Source of the DNA: a virus
Reading direction: 5' to 3' (one strand)
DNA length: 32,073 bases
IMG/VR virus record: IMGVR_UViG_3300036845_000127
Coordinates: 1-32,073 of that record
The position numbers were made by a program, and so were the translations under genes. The stretch's first letter is position 1, and each line of letters begins with the position of its first letter. Of the stretch, positions 20,697 to 30,600 are shown piece by piece. The notes beneath the pieces were generated by a model. The model searched no databases and was not told where the DNA came from. It saw only the letters and a program-made list of their open reading frames with translations.

Positions 20697-23600
20697 GCGA
20701 CAGGCACCTCACCACGGTTCGCCCCCACGGTCGGGGCTACAGGGGGCCGTGCGGGGGCCTGGGGAGCCGCTGGCATGGGTTCAGGGGCGACGTGGGCCGG
20801 AAGGCCGCCGCCGGACGCAGGAGGCCCTGCGGGGCTCGTAGCGGCGTTGGCGCGACCAATGTCGTCAATCGCGTTGATCCCCTGCTTCGCGGTCGCGATG
20901 ATCTGGGGCATGAGCTGGTCCGTCGCCTGACGCTTCTCGTCGGCGGTCATGTTCTTGTTGGCGTTGATCCCCTGGATCACAGCCGTCTGTCGGGCGATGG
21001 CTTCCTTGATCGGGGCGATGGCGGTCGCGTACTGCCCGCTGGCCGCCGTCTGGTCGATCTCCGCAGTCGAGCCGCTGGTCTGGACGCGCTTCATCGCCAA
21101 GGCGAAGTCCGCGTGCTCGGCTTCGATCTTCTGGGCCAGATCATAGAACTTCGAGATGGGCGCGGCGGACGTGCCGGGGTTGCGCGCCAGGAAGCTGCCG
21201 ACGAACGGGAGGTCGGCGGCCTGACCGGGCTTCTTCCCGACTTCCCACGGACTGTCCGTGACGTGCTGGACGGCGGTGATCGGCATGTCGAGAGCCTTTA
21301 AAGCGGCGGCTCCCAAGGTCCCGGTCCATCCCTGAACGAGATGGTCAAACTGAATAGGGCTGAAATTAGCAACATCAAGACCAGGAGGACCAAGCACACG
21401 AGACAGTGCCTTACCAGTCTCCGAAGTCGCCGGAGTGTATTGCATATACCCACTGTCTTTCTCCATCGAGCCGGGGACTAGCGATTGACCCGTGTAGAAG
21501 CTGTGGTTGGCGGCGACTTCGAGGGGCGCTTGAACAACGGTCGGCATCAGCGGGGGAATGTATTGGTCGAGGAACTGCTTCGCCCAACCCTCGAAGGCGT
21601 GCTGGTCATGCTGGACGGCGAAGTCCAGGAAGCGGTTGACCAAGCCGCCGAGGACGAAGCCCACGTTCGGGGGCGTCTTCAGACGGAAGCGCACGCCCGC
21701 GATCTCCGGCGTGGTGAAGTAGTTGTCCTTGAGGAACTGCGGCTCGTTGGCGAACTTGCGGTCATCGGGCAAGTCCTTGTCCTGGAAGTAGTTCAGCGCG
21801 TAGAGCGCGATCATCGGGAGCGCCACGCCCGCGACGGAGTAGGCCGCCGTCTCGGCAGTCCGGCCCCACATGGTCTCGCCCGGCTTGTTCGGCTCGAAGC
21901 CCTCGAAGCCTTGCTTCATCCCGAGAAGGTGCGGGCGGAAGAAGGGGATGGCCTGGGCGAGCCGCTGCACCACGACCGACGTGCCACGCTCGGCGTAGTC
22001 GAGGTACGCCTTCCGGCTCATGGTCGCGGCCTTGATGCTGTCGATCCCCTGCGCCTGGGCTTGCTTGATATAGCCTATCCTGGCCGCCGCATCCATGCGC
22101 TCGCTGACGATCTGGGCGAACTGGATCGGGTGCTGGAGGGCGTTCGTCACGCCGCTCCAGGTGTTGGTCTCCGTGAACACCTTGTCCATGTCGCGGGCGA
22201 GCCAGTTGGCGTCCATGTCGGCGAGGCTCACGCCAAGCGCGCCGGTCGAGATGGCCTGCTTGTAGAGGTCGTCCTGCTTGATGACGTGGCTGATCCCGTT
22301 GAGCCACGTGAGGAACGGCGGCGGGTGCAGCGGGTCCATGATGAAGGCGGTGATCTGGTGCCGGAGCTGGACCTTCGTGGGGAAGTCCGGGCTGATGACG
22401 ATACCGCTGCGCTCTAGGCTGGCGAAGGTCTGGAAGGTCTTCGTGATGAAGTCCGCCTCACCGGGGCTGTCCGCGCCCCGCAGGAGACGGGCGAGCGCCG
22501 GGTCAGTCGCGCGCCACACCTCGGGCTTGCCGTCGCGCATGAAGAGGAAATCGTTCGGGTTGCCGCCCTTCATCTGGCGCTGGGCCAGCTCAGCCGAGTA
22601 CGTATCGCCCGGCGTCGCTTCCGGCGGCAGGCCGTAGGGTTTAAAGACGCTCTCGTCCGGGTTCTTGATCGTCTGGCTATCCTCGATCTTGAGGAGGCCG
22701 GGGTTCTCGATCTCGCCGCGCTCGATCTGCCCGATGATATGCCCGATGGCCCGGTTCCGGTCAGCCATCTTCACAATCAGGCGCATGTTGTCCAGGGTCG
22801 CGGCGATGGGGTCCACGATCTGACGGTCGCTGCCCTCCATGCGGCGCAGCGGATCGGTGGCGCTGAAGGTGCGCCCGCCGCCCGGCTGGAAGCTCGCGTC
22901 ATCGCCCATGATCCGGCGCATCGAAATGTAGGCCGGGTTGTCGCGCATCATGGCGTCAATGTCGGCCTGGGAGTGGACCCCGCTGTCGCGGCTATAGCGC
23001 AGCACGCCATCCATGACGCTGTTCCACAGGATGGAGGCGTCCTCGTACTTCTTGATCGCGCCCTTCTGGGAGGCGAGGTTCGTCGCGGCCTCGGGGTTGA
23101 AGCCGGTGTCGATCCCCTGCCCCATCTTGTCCACGGTGCGCTTGGCGAGGAGGTAGGCGGTGAAACCCTGGAGGTCGCCGCCCTTGTCCTTGACCGACTT
23201 GATCGCGTCCATGATCGACGGGGAGCCGACCTTGAGCTTTAAAGTAATCGGGTCGATCTCGCCGTACTTGATGAACGCGCCCGTCCGCATGTCGCTGGCG
23301 TAGGTCTGGCGGAACATATCCTCCGCACCCAGGTCGCGGGTACGGTCCATCTCACCGGCCTTGATGAGGCGGTTGTCGATGGCGCGGGCCGGGCTCAGCT
23401 CGCTCACGAACTGGGAGGCGATGCGGTCCAGGTTGAAGACGCTCGGGGCCTTCGGGTCCTCGCCGATGTTCCGCAGCATCTCATCCGTCGCGGCGCTCTC
23501 GCTGGCCTTGGCCCAGAACTTCGTGTGCTCCTCTTCGGGAGGCTCGCCGCCTACCGCCGGGGGTCCACCGCTGGGAGGCTCGCCGCCACCGCCCGCGCCT

Positions 23601-25384
23601 CCTCCAGTAGTCGCAAGGCTGTAGCTCGGGACCTTGGGTTCCTCGCCCGCGCCAGGAGGGCCTTCGCCGCCCCCACCGCCGCCCGTGCGCCTGCGCTCGT
23701 TAGCGAGGTACTTCTGGGTCTCGGTGGGGAGGAAGCTCTCATCGCGCGCAGCGGGCTTGGTCTCATAGCGGATACCTCCTCTGACGGTCTTGTCCGGCAC
23801 GGCGTCCAGGGCTGAGCCGGGGCCAGCTTTCATGTACTCGCCCGCGCGGCCCGGCCCCGCATTGTAGGCGATGGCGATGGCGTTCATGTTGCCCGCGTAC
23901 CGCTTGTAGAGGTCCGCGACGATGCGATCCGCGACGGCGCTGTTGACCTTGGGGTCGAACAGGGTATGCACGTCGAAGTCGTTCCCCATGTACTGGCGCG
24001 CGGTCGCGGGCATGATCTGGTAACGCCCGATGGCTCCCTTCGGGGACACCGCATCGTCGCCGGAGCCTTCGAGCTGGCGCAGCATCTCCTTGGCGTGGGC
24101 CGGGCTCTGGGCGTAGCCGTTCGGGCCGGTGCTGACCAGGGCGGTGCCGGGCTCGCTCGCGGCGGGCGTCTCACTCGGCGGGGAGAACGGTCCCTTCTTC
24201 GGGGTGATGTTCCGCATGGTCTCCGGCTGGAGCCAGCCGACCTGATGCTCCGGCACGAGCCCGGCTTCCCGAACGTCCGGGTTGTAGGGCGGCGGATCGG
24301 CGGGCGCTGCGTTGCGGGTCTGCGGCGCGACCGGATCGCCCTGCGGGTCCTGGGCGTACAGCTCTTGCTTGAAGATCGGATCACGCGCAGCGCGAGCGGC
24401 GGCCTCCCACGGCGGGGTGCCCGTTTGGCGGTACAGCGTCTCCAGGTTGGACTGCACCCGGCCCACCTTGTCGGAGAGGCCGCCCTTCGCCGCCGCGTGC
24501 GCCGCACCCAGACCATGAAGTCCGAGGGTCAGGAGGGCTGCGGTGGTGAAGTCTGCTGCGTCAGGCATGTGCCCGTCCAGGGCCGAGGCGGTGCCGACAG
24601 AGGTCGCAACGGTCGCCGTGCCCGCAACCCCCGACGAGACCAGCTTCGAGGCTCCCATGGCCTCCAGCTTGCCCGCAACGGGGCCGCCGGTCATGTTGGT
24701 CACAGCGCCGACGATCCCGGCCTTGGTGGTCTCCCACAGGCTGCTGGCGATCACGTGGGTCGCATCCTGCCACGTCTTGATCTTCCCGTCGTGCAGCGCG
24801 TAGGCGTCGAGCAAGATTTGACGGCTGGCTTCCGGGGTCGCCCCCATGCCGAAGCCCGCGCCGCCGACCGCGCCGATGGCTTCAGTCACGCCCGTCTCAC
24901 CGCCCACCGGGACGGCTGCGCCCGCCGTAGTACCCGCCGCCGCGCCGCCGAAGAAGCCCGCCACGCTGGCCGGGGCGTCACCCGCGAACTGCCCGACCGC
25001 GTTCAGCACCTTGTTCGTGATGCTGGCGTTCTGGGGGAGGACGGTCGTGGGCGCGCGACGGTTGACGATCAGCCCGGTCACGCTGCGATCCCAGCCCGCC
25101 GCGAAGGCGTCCCAAGGGGTCTGGGCCAGCTTAGGGTCCTGGTTGGCGTAGGCGGTGTAGTTCGTGGCGACGTGCGCGCTCAGCGCCGCGTTCGCGGGCA
25201 CGGAGTTGCCCCAGTAGTGGTCGATCTCATCGGCTTTAAAGCCACCCGCCTGAAGCTTGGCGGTCTGCCCCTGCGCCCACTGGGCGACTTCGCCATCCGA
25301 GAAGCCCGCCGCCTTGAGCTGCTGAGCCTTGGCTACGCCAGGGGCGACGGGATAGGGGGCAGCAACTCCGGGTACATCGGTCAT
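20693..25384 (-). CDS. Internal-virion ejection protein with lytic transglycosylase domain
   Basis: 1563 residues, ATG 25384 overlapping the upstream stop (ATGA). A helical start, a Gly/Ala-rich hydrophobic region (about 115-300) that could form membrane helices, an SLT lytic transglycosylase domain (about 425-528) with DDAVSPKGAIGRYQIMPATA and IAIAYNAGPGRAGEY, a Gly/Pro-rich linker (about 585-640), then about 900 mostly helical residues. It corresponds in order and content to T7 gp16, with the enzyme inside rather than at the N terminus. It should open the cell wall and form part of the DNA channel during ejection. TTTAAA cores at 21297, 22640, 23238 and 25235 all encode Lys pairs (LK or FK). 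Confidence 0.85.
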   Translation of the reverse strand: MTDVPGVAAPYPVAPGVAKAQQLKAAGFSDGEVAQWAQGQTAKLQAGGFKADEIDHYWGNSVPANAALSAHVATNYTAYANQDPKLAQTPWDAFAAGWDRSVTGLIVNRRAPTTVLPQNASITNKVLNAVGQFAGDAPASVAGFFGGAAAGTTAGAAVPVGGETGVTEAIGAVGGAGFGMGATPEASRQILLDAYALHDGKIKTWQDATHVIASSLWETTKAGIVGAVTNMTGGPVAGKLEAMGASKLVSSGVAGTATVATSVGTASALDGHMPDAADFTTAALLTLGLHGLGAAHAAAKGGLSDKVGRVQSNLETLYRQTGTPPWEAAARAARDPIFKQELYAQDPQGDPVAPQTRNAAPADPPPYNPDVREAGLVPEHQVGWLQPETMRNITPKKGPFSPPSETPAASEPGTALVSTGPNGYAQSPAHAKEMLRQLEGSGDDAVSPKGAIGRYQIMPATARQYMGNDFDVHTLFDPKVNSAVADRIVADLYKRYAGNMNAIAIAYNAGPGRAGEYMKAGPGSALDAVPDKTVRGGIRYETKPAARDESFLPTETQKYLANERRRTGGGGGGEGPPGAGEEPKVPSYSLATTGGGAGGGGEPPSGGPPAVGGEPPEEEHTKFWAKASESAATDEMLRNIGEDPKAPSVFNLDRIASQFVSELSPARAIDNRLIKAGEMDRTRDLGAEDMFRQTYASDMRTGAFIKYGEIDPITLKLKVGSPSIMDAIKSVKDKGGDLQGFTAYLLAKRTVDKMGQGIDTGFNPEAATNLASQKGAIKKYEDASILWNSVMDGVLRYSRDSGVHSQADIDAMMRDNPAYISMRRIMGDDASFQPGGGRTFSATDPLRRMEGSDRQIVDPIAATLDNMRLIVKMADRNRAIGHIIGQIERGEIENPGLLKIEDSQTIKNPDESVFKPYGLPPEATPGDTYSAELAQRQMKGGNPNDFLFMRDGKPEVWRATDPALARLLRGADSPGEADFITKTFQTFASLERSGIVISPDFPTKVQLRHQITAFIMDPLHPPPFLTWLNGISHVIKQDDLYKQAISTGALGVSLADMDANWLARDMDKVFTETNTWSGVTNALQHPIQFAQIVSERMDAAARIGYIKQAQAQGIDSIKAATMSRKAYLDYAERGTSVVVQRLAQAIPFFRPHLLGMKQGFEGFEPNKPGETMWGRTAETAAYSVAGVALPMIALYALNYFQDKDLPDDRKFANEPQFLKDNYFTTPEIAGVRFRLKTPPNVGFVLGGLVNRFLDFAVQHDQHAFEGWAKQFLDQYIPPLMPTVVQAPLEVAANHSFYTGQSLVPGSMEKDSGYMQYTPATSETGKALSRVLGPPGLDVANFSPIQFDHLVQGWTGTLGAAALKALDMPITAVQHVTDSPWEVGKKPGQAADLPFVGSFLARNPGTSAAPISKFYDLAQKIEAEHADFALAMKRVQTSGSTAEIDQTAASGQYATAIAPIKEAIARQTAVIQGINANKNMTADEKRQATDQLMPQIIATAKQGINAIDDIGRANAATSPAGPPASGGGLPAHVAPEPMPAAPQAPARPPVAPTVGANRGEVPVA

Positions 25385-26979
25385 CCACCAGTCCTCTTGA
25401 GGTAATCGGCGGCACTCTCACCCGGTTGGCGGGGCGTTGTCAAGGGGGCAGCGGTGTGCTGGGGCAGAGAAGCCGCGCCGCCGACGCCGACCTTGCTCTT
25501 CAGCGCGGCGAGCCCGGCCTTGTTGTCGGTCATGTAATGGGGCAGCATGGAGCTGATCCCGCGCGGGTCACGGGGGTCGCTCATGACCTTGGCGGCTTCG
25601 GTGGCGGACATGCCGCTCGCCTGGAGCTGCTGGAACCGCTGGAAGGCGTCGAAGTGCAGCTCGTCATAGCGGACCTGACCCGTCTGGTCGAGCGTGCCGC
25701 CATAGATATCCGACTTGACGACCAGGGCCTTGTTGCGCTCCAGGGCTTGGTTGAGCTGGGTCATCGCCGCCGTAGTCTGCGGGTCGCTGCGCTGGGTCTC
25801 CACGGACTGGTGGAGGAAGCGCCAGTCGTGCTCGCTGAGCTGGTGCGCGGCGTAGGCCTGATCGACCATGGCGTGGGTCAGGGCGTCCGGCGAGCTGGGC
25901 GGCTGGCCGATCCGCGACGCGAGCTGGGTCCACACGCCGTTGTTGGTCGTCTGGAAGGTGCCGTTGATCTTGTTCTCGGCGGCGGTCTTGTAGGCGTCCC
26001 CCAGCGCCTTGATCGCGCTCGGGTCCATGAAGGGCCGCTGGGAGAGCTGCACGAGCCGCTGGTTCGCTCCCGGCGGGATGACGGTGCTGCCATCGGGCCG
26101 GAACATTTTCGCGTACTCGCTGCTGAGAAGCGCGTCGTTCTGGACCTTGGCTTGCTCCTTGCTCATCGCCTCGGCGCTGCGCTGATCGGCAAGCTGCTCG
26201 TGGTGGATTTGCGTAGCGAAGCCGAACATGCGGACCTGTTGCTCCGCGTCGAGCACGCCCTCAAACTTGCCGTCCTGCAAGTCCTGCATGGCCTGGATCG
26301 GGTTGGTCAGCGCCCGGCCCTGGAAGCTCGCCTCGCCGATGGCCTTGCGGTCGGCCTGGGATTGCTCGCGCAGCTTCGCCGCCATCTCGTTCGTGATGAA
26401 CGGGTTCGACGCGATGAGAGCTTCGGTCCCCGCGTCCAGCGTGTGGAGGGCGATGTTCCGGGCGCTGTCGCTCGGGTCCTGGAGAACCGTGTTCGTCAGT
26501 CCACGGAGCGTGTCGTGGTAGTTCTGCACCGCCGCGACACCCGCGTTCCGGCTCTGGTCGGCTGTGGTCTTCTCGGTCAGGTGTTGCCTGATCTGCGCCG
26601 CTTGCTCCGTCGCCCACAGACGGCTCTCCTCAGTCGAGAAGCCGGACACCCAGCCGTCGAGCAAGGGCTCCATCTGTTCCGTCCGCCACTTCTCGGCGGC
26701 GGTGTGGTCGTTCGGGTCGGCGTTGTTCATGGCCACGTCCGAAGCCGTGGTCAGGTTGTCGAGGATTTGCGCCTTCTGCGGCAGGCCGACGCTGATATCC
26801 TGTTGCGTCTTGATCTTGTCGTAAGCCTGCCCGGCGGTCGCGATACCCTGGCCCAGCTCGTTGCCGCCGATGGCAAGCACGCGCTCGACGTGCCGCCCCA
26901 GCTCTACGCTGGACTGGACGCCCCGGTCGCTCGGGGCCAGCCCGTCGATGGGGTTCGTGTACTCTCTGATGTTAGCCAC
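25381..26979 (-). CDS. Internal-virion protein (T7 gp15-like position), 532 aa
   Basis: GTG 26979 with GGAGG about 8 bases upstream, overlapping the previous gene. The product is soluble, long and mostly helical, rich in Gln, Ala, Asp and Glu (EKWRTEQMEPLLDGWVSGFS, then LREQSQADRKAIGEASFQGR). It has no enzyme motif. Size, composition and place between the gp14-like and the gp16-like genes match gp15-type ejection-tube proteins of podoviruses. Sequence identity to gp15 itself is not seen, so the call rests on order and composition. The C terminus is Pro/Thr-rich. Confidence 0.65.
   Translation of the reverse strand: MANIREYTNPIDGLAPSDRGVQSSVELGRHVERVLAIGGNELGQGIATAGQAYDKIKTQQDISVGLPQKAQILDNLTTASDVAMNNADPNDHTAAEKWRTEQMEPLLDGWVSGFSTEESRLWATEQAAQIRQHLTEKTTADQSRNAGVAAVQNYHDTLRGLTNTVLQDPSDSARNIALHTLDAGTEALIASNPFITNEMAAKLREQSQADRKAIGEASFQGRALTNPIQAMQDLQDGKFEGVLDAEQQVRMFGFATQIHHEQLADQRSAEAMSKEQAKVQNDALLSSEYAKMFRPDGSTVIPPGANQRLVQLSQRPFMDPSAIKALGDAYKTAAENKINGTFQTTNNGVWTQLASRIGQPPSSPDALTHAMVDQAYAAHQLSEHDWRFLHQSVETQRSDPQTTAAMTQLNQALERNKALVVKSDIYGGTLDQTGQVRYDELHFDAFQRFQQLQASGMSATEAAKVMSDPRDPRGISSMLPHYMTDNKAGLAALKSKVGVGGAASLPQHTAAPLTTPRQPGESAADYLKRTGG
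25415..25443 (-). promoter_or_regulatory. Weak candidate leftward promoter
   Basis: On the - strand TTGACA at 25443-25438 with a 17-base spacer to TGAGAG at 25420-25415. The -35 is perfect; the -10 lacks the usual T-A start. It lies in the end of the 532-residue gene, before the ejection protein, and may be chance. Confidence 0.25.
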
Positions 26980-27646
26980 TGATCGCCTCCGGGAGCACGC
27001 CGATTGCCGAGTAGTTCACTTCGCGCACGCCGCGTTCGTTCACGCGCACCGCCGTTGGATAGACCCTTTCGACTTCGGACGCAAGCACGCCCCGGAACCG
27101 CTGCCCGGAGCCTTTAAAGCTGAACTCGTAGACCCCCACGCCGTCCGGGCGCATGTAGTCCAGGACGATATCCTGCTTCAGGGCGTCGTCGGACGCGGCG
27201 ATGAACGGCGCGGCGAAGCTCGCCACCTTGAGGATGCTGCCGAGGATGCCGCCCGTGCCCGAGGCCTTCGAGGCGGACGCCATGGCGCTGTAGTTCGCGG
27301 CCTCCTCCTCGTACCCGGCGATGTTGATGGCCCCCTGGTTCGCGATGAGCTGCTTCGTCAGGGAGCCTTGCTGCGCGCTATCGCGCATCACGTCGAGCGC
27401 CGACCCGGAAGCCGCCAGTCCCGCGCCCGCCACGTCCGCCTTCTGACCGCCGATGGTCTGGTAGATTTTCCGCTGAGCCTGGGTCTCCTGGATCGCGGTG
27501 GACTGCGCGGCGATCTCCGCGTTCTGCGACGCGAGACCGGCGGCCTTGCTGTAGCCCTTCGCCGAAGCGAACGAACCCACCGCGCCGAAGAGGTCGGAGA
27601 CTGCGCCCCCGAGGTCGGAAAATCCTGCTGCTGAGATGCCGGGCAT
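26972..27646 (-). CDS. Internal-virion protein with S74-like C-terminal domain
   Basis: 224 residues. The N-terminal 150 residues are Ala/Gly/Gln-rich and helical (GYSKAAGLASQNAEIAAQST), like gp14-type internal-virion proteins. The last 75 residues match the intramolecular-chaperone (Peptidase_S74) pattern: SDDALKQDIVLDYM, VGVYEFSFKGSGQRFRGVLA, SEVERVYPTAV, VNYSAIG. S74 domains usually trim tail fibres by self-cleavage at the Ser-Asp; here the domain is on a small internal protein. Whether it cleaves cannot be told. Start and upstream stop meet as TAAATG. TTTAAA at 27113 encodes Phe-Lys in the conserved FSFKGSGQ segment. Confidence 0.7.
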   Translation of the reverse strand: MPGISAAGFSDLGGAVSDLFGAVGSFASAKGYSKAAGLASQNAEIAAQSTAIQETQAQRKIYQTIGGQKADVAGAGLAASGSALDVMRDSAQQGSLTKQLIANQGAINIAGYEEEAANYSAMASASKASGTGGILGSILKVASFAAPFIAASDDALKQDIVLDYMRPDGVGVYEFSFKGSGQRFRGVLASEVERVYPTAVRVNERGVREVNYSAIGVLPEAISG

Positions 27647-30600
27647 TTAGCGGTCCTGCGTGTGGAGGAAGGCCCCCATCGTACTGACGTTGGCCGGGTA
27701 CGGACGGTCGATCTCCCAGCACAACATCGAGTTGAAGCTGTAGGTGTCGTCCAGAGTATCCCAAAGCACGTCGGAATACAAGGTCGTCAAGGGCAGAGTG
27801 GTCTCGTCATCCGCGCCGTGCAGATTGCCGGGCCGCAGGAAGTTGAAGTCCGTGCCGAAGCTGATCCCCTGCGTCTTGAAGAGGAGGGCTCCGAACATAT
27901 GCGAGCGCCGGGTCTTGGCCAGCGCAGGGCCGTTCCGCGAGCCCGCCTCCTGCGGGTTGATGGGCCGGAGGATTTGCCCCTGGCTCGTGAAGGTATAGCC
28001 GATGGCGACAGGGACCGTCCAGAACACGCCGTCGCTCGGCGGGATCGCTGCCGGGATCGGGTTCGGGCTCGGGCCGAGGGTCGCCCAGGAGGTGAAGCTC
28101 GCGGGCGTCGTCCCGATCTGCGGGACCGTGCCGCCGCTCGTGTACTGGAGGTTGACGAAGACGTTGCCGGTCTGGTCATCGGAGAACTGCTGGCTCGGCG
28201 CTCCCGCGATGAAGGTCAGCGAACCGCTGCTGGTCATCACGCCGGTCGCGGTGTTGATCGACCGCATGATCGCCGTCGCGCCGGAACCGTCCAGGAAGTT
28301 GTAGCGCCCGTGCCGCAGCCGCGATTGGTTGACGAGCTGGAACGACGCGAGGGTGTTCGTGATGACGTTGCTCCACATGACCGCGCGGGTGTGGACGTTG
28401 ATCTTCGCGATCCGGGTTTCCCCGGCGGGGCCGCTGACGCCCAGGTCGGTCCAGAACGCCGTGCCACCGATGGTCGGGGTGTGGTTCGTGTTGCTGTTCT
28501 GGAGGCTCACGAAGTCGTGCCCGCTGATGCTCACGAGGTCGCCGATCACGTAGGTCGATATGGCCGACCACGCGGCGAGGGCCTGGGTCGTGAAGTGCCC
28601 GATGATGTTGCCGTCCGTCTGGTCGAGCATGATGCCGGGGCACGTGGTGACGTGGGTCCAGCCGGTCCCGATGTTGGCCGGGGCGACGAAGCCGATCTTG
28701 TCCATCGCCGACGTGCCGAAGGAGATGAGCACGCGGTACAGGCCGATGCTGATAGAGCCGCCCAGGTTGTTCGTGGAGGTCAGCACCCAGGCCCGCCCGC
28801 GCCCGCCGATGGCCGTGCCGGGGCAGACGACGCCCAGGAACTCGTCGGTGTGGTGGTCGGCCCCGTCCCACACGATGGGGTTGAAGGCGAAGTCCGGGTT
28901 AGTCAGCGAGAGCACGCTGATCTGGCCGCTGGTCTGCGACGAATTTAAAGCGGTGCTCACGAGGTAGGTGGCGCGGTTGATCGTCACCGTGCAAACGTCG
29001 CGCGGGTAGGCCCAGTGCGTGGCGTCAGTCGGCATGGCGCTGGAAGCGACCCCGAACGAGGCCAGCTCAGCGAAGGTCTTGCTGTCCATGCGCTTCAGGA
29101 TCGCGACGTTGGTCGCGCCGATCCAGCCGTAGAGGTAGCCGTCGCCCGCGTACATGAGGCCGTTGTTGCCGTTGGGCGAGCTGACCGGGCCGTCGAGCAA
29201 TTTAAAGCTCGTGGCGCTGTAGCTGGCGATCTTGCCGTCGAAGGCGTCGCCGATGAAGAGCCGCCCGCCATCCCAGTCCACGGACGGGCCGCCGTTGTCG
29301 TGGGTCAGCGGGGACAGGTCGAAGTTCTGGATGCCGGTCAGGGTCGGCACGGGCGGCACGCTGTTGGGGGTGCGGACGATGGCGAGACCCAGGCCGTGGA
29401 AGTTGCTGGTCGAGTTGAGGCTGGCGAGCCACCCGTTGGTCAGGAGCGGGTTGCCGGAGCCGTCGATGGGAATGTCCAGGTGGCCGTCCGCCGCGACCGT
29501 CAGCGTCCCCGCGTCGATCCCGCCAGCGAACACGTCCACCGACTGCCCGGCGAGATAGTGGAGGCTGTAGAGGCGCAGGACTTGCGGCGGCCCGACGAGC
29601 ACTTCCCACATGCTGGGGGTCTCGGCGAAGTCCACGTACATCGCGTCGCCGATGGTCCAGTCCACGTCGAACATATCGGTCTGGAGGAGCGACCAACGCT
29701 TGTCGTTGGCGTCCTTCACGATGAGCGCGAGGGCGTCGATGGTGCCGTCGAAGTTCGGCCCGGCCTGGATGCTCTCGACCGTCAGGCCGTGCATGTCGTG
29801 CCGCGCCCAGCCCGCGAAGTCCGGGGGCTCGCTCGCATAGGGCTGCTCGCGCCGATAGGTGCAGCTCAGCAACGCGCCGTTCGTGTCCCTGGCCCAGATC
29901 GTCGGGACCTTCTCCCGCTGGTAGGCCAGCTCAACGATCCCCGGCTGGGTCAGATGCTTGCCGGTCAGGGACAGGTTGTGGGCCGACAGGCCACGGAAGT
30001 CGGTCGTGACGTACTCCAGCACCTTCTTGTTGAGGCGCTGGACGAAGGTGATCGTGATGCCTGTCCGCTTCGGCGGGACGTTGGCGCAGCCGTAGACCGT
30101 CCGGCGGTGGGCCTGGACCGACGTGGGGGTCAGGTTGTCGTTCTGGGCGCTCGCCTGGACGAGCCATTCGCCCGCCTGGGTGCCGCAGATGATGCCGAGG
30201 GTGTCGGGCTCCATCCAGAAAATCTTGTTCACGTCCTTCGAGTTGAAGACGTAGGCGCAGGAGTTGTTGTCCGCGACCGTGCCATCGGAGGCGGTCGGGC
30301 TGAAGTTGAAGGGGTCGTTCGACACGCTGCCGTCCAGGCGGTTGCCGATCACGCCCGCGAGCCACAGGCGGCCCTCGTGGTAGGTGCCGCACGTCGGGTA
30401 GCCCGTCGTGTTGCTGTAGAGGCCCAGCCTCCACGTGGCGCAGGCCGAGGTGCGTGGCAGGTTCGTCACGCCGTCCACGGGCGTCAGGGTGGCCGTGACG
30501 ACGGTCGGCGAGGTGTAGGCCGTGATGGTCGCCCAGACCCAGATCGCCGCCGTGGTCGAGATGGCCCAGTTCACCACGTCGCTGTCCGGCTGCTTGCCGG

